Source of the DNA: Candidatus Omnitrophota bacterium | Lineage (GTDB): Bacteria; Omnitrophota; Gorgyraeia; JABMQH01 | DNA: 11,275 nucleotides | Reading direction: 5' to 3' | NCBI GenBank assembly: GCA_026387595.1 | Contig: JAPLLL010000039.1 | Location: 1-11,275, forward strand | Shown: positions 6,630 through 11,275 of the stretch, piece after piece | Numbering within the stretch: the first letter of the stretch is position 1 | Layout: each line of letters starts with the position of its first letter | The notes under the pieces: generated by a model | What the model was told of the DNA's origin: nothing | Databases searched by the model: none | What the model saw: the letters and a program-made list of their open reading frames with translations, nothing else | Made by a program: the position numbers and the translations under genes

Positions 6630-6700
6630 TACGTCCCGAGTCCCTCAGTGCATATTTGTTTAAACCTCTGCCCTTTCGGGACGAGGGACATGGGCACGTA
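6630..6700 (-). repeat. Compound inverted-repeat element in the tRNA leader
   Basis: On the plus strand GTCCC-GA-GTCCC (6633-6644) faces GGGAC-GA-GGGAC (6678-6689), flanked by TACGT (6630-6634) and ACGTA (6696-6700). Alternative pairings are an 8-bp CGTCCCGA/TCGGGACG (6632-6639 with 6676-6683) and a 7-bp GTCCCTC/GAGGGAC (6640-6646 with 6683-6689). The minus-strand RNA also has a CCC-GAAA-GGG tetraloop hairpin (6680-6671). It may be a REP-like palindrome or a structured leader. Confidence 0.6.
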
Positions 6701-6712
6701 TCACAAAACTAA

Positions 6713-6741
6713 ATAATACCACATTTCACTAACAGTGTAAA
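6713..6741 (-). promoter_or_regulatory. Promoter of the tRNA-Arg / PHP unit
   Basis: The minus strand has TTTACA (6741-6736), a 17-nt spacer and TATTAT (6718-6713), each one mismatch from consensus. The predicted start near 6706 leaves a ~97-nt leader before the tRNA. No terminator separates it from the CDF gene stop at 6764, so readthrough from the upstream operon is also possible. Confidence 0.65.
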
Positions 6742-6763
6742 GGAAGCTTTAACCGGATATAGC

Positions 6764-7657
6764 CTAAAAAAGGACAATTAGCTCGATCCTGTCATCAACA
6801 CTGACCATGTCCCTGATCATATTGTCACGGATCACGTTAAGTTCCCTTATGTTCACGTTTTGGTCGGCCTTAAACAGAATGTAGGCGAATATCTTGCGGC
6901 CGGCCTGGCGTATCTTCATCTTGTCAACGCCTAAAAGGTTGTATTTTTTTGCGCTAGCCTCCGCGAAATCCTTTATTTTTGCGTCCAGTTTCTTTCCGGG
7001 ACTCGCATCAACGAGGTCCAGAAAACTGTCCCTAAGTATCAGCAGCGGTTCCCGCAAAAGAAAAAGTGAGATCAATATACACAGGACAGGGTCTGTATAG
7101 CTGGTATTAATTTTGCCCAACATGGTTTTCGGAAAAGCATAGCTGACACCAAAAGCTATGAAGACAACGGCGCTTAAAAACCCTTCTATTATCCAAAGCT
7201 TGCTGTCAACAGATAGGATTTTTGATTTTAATTTCCTTCCGTTTACCTGCATGTACAATCCAAACCCCAGGCATATAAAAATGCTTACGAAAGAATACCA
7301 GAGCGCAACCGGCACGTTTTTTATAGGGTCGGCGTGTATTATGTCCTGAATGCTCGCAATAATGCTTCCGGCGCATATCGTCATTATAAGCGTCCCATCT
7401 ACGCCGGTCATAAGCGGCTCAAATTTCGCGTAGCCAAAATGATATCTTTCGTTCGGGGGTTCATTTATTTTTTTAGTGACAAAAATGGCCAGCAAAGATA
7501 CGATCACATCCGCAACGCCGTATAACCCGTCCAGCATAAGCGTCTGCGAATCGCACATGATCGCTATCAACACCCCCACAAGCGCAAACCCTATCGTGAG
7601 CCAAAGAGACAGGCTCAGGATCCTGATTTCTTTATTGCGCTCATGTTCATTTGCCAT
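6764..7657 (-). CDS. Cation diffusion facilitator (CDF) family transporter with atypical metal site
   Basis: This is a 297-residue inner-membrane protein with six predicted membrane segments (about 16-34, 42-61, 82-104, 116-136, 154-176, 188-206) and a ~90-residue cytosolic C-terminal domain like the usual CDF dimer domain. 'HFGYAKFEPLM' (73-83) is the typical loop after the second membrane segment, and D189-P190 opens the last. The family exports divalent metals in exchange for protons. The canonical transport site (HxxxD in both TM2 and TM5) reads Y46-x3-D50 and L154-x3-E158 here, with acidic D43 and D151 just before, so the ion is uncertain. ATG 7657 was chosen over TTG 7675 because AGGAGGAG lies 7 nt before it. 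It overlaps the preceding gene by 11 nt and is the last gene of the operon. Confidence 0.85.
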   Translation of the reverse strand: MANEHERNKEIRILSLSLWLTIGFALVGVLIAIMCDSQTLMLDGLYGVADVIVSLLAIFVTKKINEPPNERYHFGYAKFEPLMTGVDGTLIMTICAGSIIASIQDIIHADPIKNVPVALWYSFVSIFICLGFGLYMQVNGRKLKSKILSVDSKLWIIEGFLSAVVFIAFGVSYAFPKTMLGKINTSYTDPVLCILISLFLLREPLLILRDSFLDLVDASPGKKLDAKIKDFAEASAKKYNLLGVDKMKIRQAGRKIFAYILFKADQNVNIRELNVIRDNMIRDMVSVDDRIELIVLF

Positions 7658-8009
7658 GGGCGATCTCCTCCTCAAGTTTCTTTATCAGGCTCGAGGCTTC
7701 CTTTATAATGGAAGCCGGAGCAAGTTTTGACAGCTCTATTTCCTGTTTCAGGGCCTTCAAGATCCCTAAAAACCTTCTGAGGGTTGAAACCCTTTTTTTG
7801 TCCCTGGCCTCCTGGGGATTCAGTTCCTCCCTTTGGCGTATCATGGCTGTGAGCTCTTTCCGCACCTCGCGGCTGTCTTTACCGTGTTCAAAGACCTCTT
7901 TTCTAAGGGTATTGTATTCATTCTCGCCGATACCCTTCTTGGCCTTTGCCCTTCTAAGAACATCAACTGCCTCATAAGTAGGCATTGCTGCCGGCCGAGT
8001 GCCTTCCAT
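7647..8009 (-). CDS. Conserved coiled-coil protein, C-terminal fragment of a frame-broken gene
   Basis: From ATG 8009 it is 120 residues, charged and helical, with likely coiled coil at residues ~36-118 (many E, K, R; 'LRRFLGILKALKQEIEL', 'LIKKLEEEI'). The same frame is open and protein-like upstream to 8123 ('YAAKEIGLKKDTVLKLL', 'SYYFLEKEEP'), with no ATG/GTG/TTG there. The true gene therefore begins at 8230 in another frame. I recall similar proteins of ~200 residues in Omnitrophota and deltaproteobacterial genomes, without known function; the 'AKEIGLKKDTVLKLL' helix could be a helix-turn-helix-like element. It is cytoplasmic. It lies between Maf and the CDF transporter and overlaps the latter by 11 nt, carrying the CDF ribosome binding site. 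Confidence 0.6.
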   Translation of the reverse strand: MEGTRPAAMPTYEAVDVLRRAKAKKGIGENEYNTLRKEVFEHGKDSREVRKELTAMIRQREELNPQEARDKKRVSTLRRFLGILKALKQEIELSKLAPASIIKEASSLIKKLEEEIAHGK

Positions 8010-8095
8010 ATAACTTTGCTTAAGGAATACCGGCTCTTCTTTTTCCAGAAAATAGTAGGACCTTAGGAGCTTTAATACGGTGTCTTTTTTTAATC

Positions 8096-8230
8096 CTATT
8101 TCTTTTGCAGCGTAAACAAAGCCTTAAAGTTCTTGGCGCTCTCAAGAACATGATACCTGTACGAACCTTCTTCCACCCCCTCCATCTTTTTCTCTATTCC
8201 TTTGATCGCTTTTGTTTTCAGCTCTTCCAT
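8096..8230 (-). CDS. N-terminal fragment of the same frame-broken coiled-coil protein
   Basis: ATG 8230 lies 2 nt after the Maf stop and has GGGGAG 5-6 nt before it, a strong site. The frame gives 44 codons, of which about 37 look genuine ('MEELKTKAIKGIEKKM', then 'SYRYHVLESAKNFKA'). The end (LFTLQKK) is out-of-frame. The continuation 'FVYAAKEIGLKK' is found in the next frame from 8120. A single restored base would fuse the frames. From memory of the family, a Trp-rich stretch of perhaps 25 residues normally lies between 'AKNFK' and 'AKEIG', so a short deletion is more likely than a one-base slip. Confidence 0.55.
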   Translation of the reverse strand: MEELKTKAIKGIEKKMEGVEEGSYRYHVLESAKNFKALFTLQKK

Positions 8231-8232
8231 TT

Positions 8233-8811
8233 TTATCTCCCCGTTTCTTCGTTTATTTCTTTCAATATTTTCTTAAGTTTTGTAATGGGCAGGCCCACGA
8301 CGTTATCGAAACAACCATCAATGCGTTTTATAAATTTCGCTCCTCTGCCCTGGATATCAAAGCTACCAGCCTTATCGAGAGGCGAGGTCCTTTTAAAATA
8401 ATCGCTTATGTCACTATCCGTCATTTTAACCATGTAAATTTTTGTTTTTTCATAATCGGTAAATATCTTATTCCTGTCAATATCAATTACTGCAATACCG
8501 GTGTAGACCCTTTGCGGTTTGCGCGAAAGCAGTTTAAGTGTCTTCCGCGCATCGTTCATGCTTTTGGGCTTGCCTATGATCCTGCCTGAGGCAAGTACAA
8601 CCGTATCTGCCGCAACGACTATCCCTTTCTTGTATCTTTTGGCGACATCCCTTGCCTTTGACAGGGCGTTTTCAATTACAAGACGGCTGCAAGTTGTTTT
8701 AAGGATATGTTGTTCTTTTACGCGCGAAGCCGAAACCCGGAACTTAATACCTACCTGCCTTAAGCATTTCTGCCTGGCTTTTGACCTGGATGCTAATATC
8801 ACCTCACGCAT
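8233..8811 (-). CDS. maf: Maf-like nucleoside triphosphate pyrophosphatase
   Basis: This 192-residue cytoplasmic protein spans the whole Maf fold. It begins 'MREVILASRSKARQKCL', the family's N-terminal phosphate-binding loop, though the usual S-x-S-P-R-R reads S-R-S-K-A-R. 'AADTVV' carries the likely catalytic D69, then 'GKPKSMNDA' (80-88), 'YTGIAVID', 'DKAGSFDIQG' (146-155) and 'NVVGLP'. Known members hydrolyse dTTP, UTP and modified nucleotides to monophosphates, clearing non-canonical nucleotides; some affect septum formation. ATG 8811 matches the family's usual start; the in-frame TTG at 8832 would add seven residues. It overlaps the stop of the flavoprotein gene by 8 nt, with AGGTGA 11 nt upstream, and its end contains the ribosome binding site of the next gene. 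Translational coupling through the operon is likely. Confidence 0.92.
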   Translation of the reverse strand: MREVILASRSKARQKCLRQVGIKFRVSASRVKEQHILKTTCSRLVIENALSKARDVAKRYKKGIVVAADTVVLASGRIIGKPKSMNDARKTLKLLSRKPQRVYTGIAVIDIDRNKIFTDYEKTKIYMVKMTDSDISDYFKRTSPLDKAGSFDIQGRGAKFIKRIDGCFDNVVGLPITKLKKILKEINEETGR

Positions 8812-10045
8812 TTGCCGCAGCCTCACCTGCAAGGAAACCGGTTGAAAATGCCTGCTGCAGGTTATATCCGCCGCTGGGCGCCGCGCCGTCTATTATTTCC
8901 CCGGCGAAATAAAGGCCAGATATAATCTTTGATCCCATTGTCCTGGGATTTATTTCTTTGGTAGAAATACCGCCGTTAGTAACCATCCCTTTTTCTATTG
9001 ATAAGGCGCCCTCTATGGTAAGGGGCAGCGCCTTAAGCAACTTCAATATCAGCTGCCGCTCGGCCTGCGTGATCTGGCTTGCCTTCCGGACAGGGTTAAG
9101 GCCTGCAACGCGTATGAATACCGGCACCATCTTTTTCGGCAGCAGCCCTTCCATTATCGTTGACAGCTGGGAGCTTCCCTTTTCAGACAGGTCGTTTAAA
9201 AGCCGCGTTTCTAATTTTGCGGCATCAAGGCCCGGTTTTAAATCTATAAAAAGCTTAACTTCTTTATGCGCCGAAGTAAGCGCCACTATATTGCCGCTCA
9301 GGTCCAGCACAAGCGGCCCGGAAACACCGAAGTGCGTGAACATGAGTTCGCCTATGCCGGAGATTATTTTTTTCCCTTCGCTTAAAAACGTAATGCGTAT
9401 ATTATCCAGCGAAACTCCCTGCAGCTGTTTTACCCATGTCTCTTTTGTCCTCAGCGGGACAAGCGCCGCCTTTAGGGGTATGACCGTATGGCCCAGTTTT
9501 TTTGCAATATAGAGCCCTTCGCCCTTAGAGCCTGTTGCCGGATACGAGACCCCGCCTGTCGCAAGTATGATTCTCTTTGCTGATATCTTACCGCCGCCGT
9601 TCAGCAGGGCCTCAAAAAGGCCGTCTTTTTTTTTGACGCCTGCAAGTTCCATTTTATACAAAATGCCTGCGCCGGATTCCTTTATGCATTTTTTAAGCGT
9701 TTCTACTACAGAGGAAGCCTTGTCCGTGGAGGGGAATACGCGGCCCTGCCTCTCGCTTTTAAGCTTAAGCCCGTTTGACTCAAAAAAATCTATAAGCGCC
9801 GTGTTTGAAAATTTGTAAAATGCCGACCGTAAAAATTCGCCCTGCCTGCCGAATTTTTCTACAAACACGTCGATCGGCGCGATATTCGTAATATTGCATC
9901 TTCCGGCGCCTGTCATGAGTATCTTTACGCCTATTGACGCGTTTCTTTCTATCAGGATAGTATTCTTATTCAATTGGCCGGCGCGTATCGCGGCCATTGT
10001 CCCGGCTGCGCCGCCTCCTATAACCGCTATATCATAAATATCCAT
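8804..10045 (-). CDS. HI0933/YhiN-family flavoprotein (NAD(P)/FAD-dependent), copy 1
   Basis: This 413-residue protein has an N-terminal Rossmann FAD site: GGGAAG at 10-15, E33 at the end of the second strand, and 'KILMTGAGRCNITN' (41-54), the family's diagnostic motif. 'GRVFPSTDKASSV' and 'ATGGVSYPATGSKGEG' follow. The C-terminal FAD contact is 'GLYFAGEIIDGAAPSGGYNLQQAFSTG'-like, the more typical bacterial version. Members are soluble flavoproteins of unknown substrate, often called aminoacetone oxidase-like or BaiN-like. ATG 10045 lies 3 nt after the stop of the second copy and has no clear Shine-Dalgarno, so it probably depends on translation of that gene. It overlaps Maf by 8 nt. The sequence is intact and of normal length. 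Confidence 0.9.
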   Translation of the reverse strand: MDIYDIAVIGGGAAGTMAAIRAGQLNKNTILIERNASIGVKILMTGAGRCNITNIAPIDVFVEKFGRQGEFLRSAFYKFSNTALIDFFESNGLKLKSERQGRVFPSTDKASSVVETLKKCIKESGAGILYKMELAGVKKKDGLFEALLNGGGKISAKRIILATGGVSYPATGSKGEGLYIAKKLGHTVIPLKAALVPLRTKETWVKQLQGVSLDNIRITFLSEGKKIISGIGELMFTHFGVSGPLVLDLSGNIVALTSAHKEVKLFIDLKPGLDAAKLETRLLNDLSEKGSSQLSTIMEGLLPKKMVPVFIRVAGLNPVRKASQITQAERQLILKLLKALPLTIEGALSIEKGMVTNGGISTKEINPRTMGSKIISGLYFAGEIIDGAAPSGGYNLQQAFSTGFLAGEAAANA

Positions 10046-10048
10046 ATG

Positions 10049-11239
10049 CTAATTCGAGCCTGTAAGCCCTGCTACAAATCCCGATGCCCATGCCCACGCA
10101 AGATTGTGCCCGCCGCGCTTGCCCTGTACATCGAGTATTTCCCCGGCAAAATAGACGCCTTTTTCCATATCGGACTCAAGCGTATGGGCATTAATCTCGG
10201 CAGCGCTTACGCCGCCGCTTGTGAATTCGGCCTCGTTCCAGCCCCTTGTGCCGGTAACTTTAAACCGCTTATCCTTAAGAATAGCCGCCATCTGGGCCGT
10301 ATCATATCTAAGTAAATCTGACAATGCCGCGCTGAATTTATTAGGCAGAAGCCCGGCGAGAAAATCCCCGGGGGCAAAGCCTGCCTTTATCCTGCGCTCC
10401 AGCTCGTTTTCAAGCTCTTTAGCGTCCATAAACGGCACCATATCCGCCGAGATCACCACGTCATTGCTGTGATGCCTGTTGACCGCTATTGATATGTCTT
10501 CGCTGACATCCAGTATGGCTGTGCCTGATAAACCGTATTTCGTAAATAAAAGCTCACCTGATGCCTTGCCGGCCGCTTTTCCGTCTATCAGGCTTGTTAC
10601 ATCCGCAAATATCTTCTGGCCCTGCAATAAATGGCAGAGCGGGTCCTTCAGCACGAGCGGGACCGCGCTCGGGACAGGTGCTATAACGCTATGACCCACT
10701 TTCTTTGCAAGCTCGTACGCGTTGCCGTCAGAGCCAAGGGCAGGATACGTCTTGCCCCCGCCGGTTATTATGATATTTTCGGATACCATTTCAGCGCCGT
10801 TCTTTGACTTGAGTATAAAAGCTCCCTTTGAACCTGAAATGGCCTTTACATCAAAATTAAGTTCTACAGGGATAGACAAACGCTTGAGCTCGATCTCGAG
10901 AGCTTTTAAAACAGACGACGCCTGGTTCGTCATCGGAAATACGCGGCCCTCTTTGCAATATATCTCAAGGCCCAGGCCGTTAAAAAAATCCACGATATCG
11001 GCTTTGCCGAACCTGGAAAATACGGAACTTACAAGGTTTCTTGAGGCTGGATTATAATGCGCGCTTGAGGTGTCATCATTAAGCAGGTTGCATCTGCCGT
11101 TGCCGGTGATCAGTATCTTTTTGCCGAGCTGCGGCATTTTTTCGCAGATTGCAACCGGTTTACCGCTGCGCCTTGCGCTTATCGCGGCTGTTATGCCGGC
11201 AGCGCCGCCGCCTATTATCGCTACGGAGAACTTTTCCAA
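10049..11239 (-). CDS. HI0933/YhiN-family flavoprotein, copy 2 (tandem paralogue), TTG start
   Basis: This 396-residue protein has the same layout as its neighbour: GGGAAG 10-15, E33, 'KILITGNGRCNLLND' (41-55), 'GRVFPMTNQASSV' and 'ITGGGKTYPALGSDG'. The C-terminal motif is 'GVYFAGEILDVQGKRGGHNLAWAWASG', a variant distinct from copy 1. The start is TTG at 11239: an in-frame TGA sits two codons before it, and no other start precedes the GGGAAG site. GGAG lies 11 nt upstream, a loose spacing. The function is as uncertain as for copy 1; two different subfamily members side by side suggest separate substrates or a heteromer. It is the first operon gene fully inside the window. A 10-codon open tail in another frame (ending with TAA at 11242-11244) could be the end of a further upstream gene. 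Confidence 0.88.
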   Translation of the reverse strand: MEKFSVAIIGGGAAGITAAISARRSGKPVAICEKMPQLGKKILITGNGRCNLLNDDTSSAHYNPASRNLVSSVFSRFGKADIVDFFNGLGLEIYCKEGRVFPMTNQASSVLKALEIELKRLSIPVELNFDVKAISGSKGAFILKSKNGAEMVSENIIITGGGKTYPALGSDGNAYELAKKVGHSVIAPVPSAVPLVLKDPLCHLLQGQKIFADVTSLIDGKAAGKASGELLFTKYGLSGTAILDVSEDISIAVNRHHSNDVVISADMVPFMDAKELENELERRIKAGFAPGDFLAGLLPNKFSAALSDLLRYDTAQMAAILKDKRFKVTGTRGWNEAEFTSGGVSAAEINAHTLESDMEKGVYFAGEILDVQGKRGGHNLAWAWASGFVAGLTGSN

Positions 11240-11275
11240 TCTTAATCAGGCTCCGGGGCTTTGAGGCTTTCGTAA

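Noticed and set aside
5995..6663. 222-codon open frame on the plus strand
   Set aside because: It lies antisense to the PHP gene, whose full metal motif set is on the minus strand, and it runs through the tRNA.
11242..11275. Possible 3' end of another gene (10 codons before a TAA at 11242-11244)
   Set aside because: It is too short to recognise, and the third minus-strand frame is also open there. It is mentioned only in the adjoining flavoprotein entry.

Overview
All genes in this window lie on the minus strand, so the forward coordinates run against transcription. The gene set points to a diderm (Gram-negative-type) bacterium: an outer-membrane barrel with a signal peptide and C-terminal Phe, a lipobox lipoprotein, and an AsmA-type envelope protein. 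Base composition is moderate and most genes are packed with 0-26 nt spacing. The combination, especially the small conserved coiled-coil protein at 7647-8230 and the anaerobe-type radical SAM protein, resembles Candidatus Omnitrophota or neighbouring uncultured lineages. That placement comes from memory of such proteins, not from a search, and is only moderately secure.

In transcription order (high to low coordinates): (1) A tight operon, 11239 to 6764, with two tandem HI0933/YhiN-type flavoproteins, Maf nucleotide pyrophosphatase, a conserved small protein whose frame is broken, and a cation diffusion facilitator. These are joined by 2-3 nt gaps or 8-11 nt overlaps. The operon promoter lies outside the window. 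(2) A promoter at 6713-6741, a leader with a striking inverted-repeat element (6630-6700), tRNA-Arg(CCT) at 6536-6609, and 16 nt later a PHP-family phosphoesterase. This looks like a tRNA-mRNA dicistron. (3) A lipoprotein of unknown function (5332-5820) with a near-consensus promoter so close to the ATG that the mRNA should be almost leaderless. (4) A porin of the alginate-export type (3627-5018). It has a strong promoter (5216-5243), a ~190-nt leader that can fold, a strong Shine-Dalgarno and a strong intrinsic terminator (3562-3599). (5) An operon starting at an extended -10 promoter next to that terminator: a GH57 alpha-amylase/alpha-mannosidase-like gene broken into two frames, a PflX-like radical SAM protein, and an AsmA-like protein cut by the window edge.

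No mobile element, CRISPR array, phage gene or defence system was seen. The features most worth a second look are the structured porin leader with its two competing pairing partners, the inverted-repeat element before the tRNA, the tRNA/PHP arrangement, and two genes (GH57 and the small coiled-coil protein) that each seem to have lost a short internal segment with a net -1 frame change. The last may be real decay or an assembly fault.
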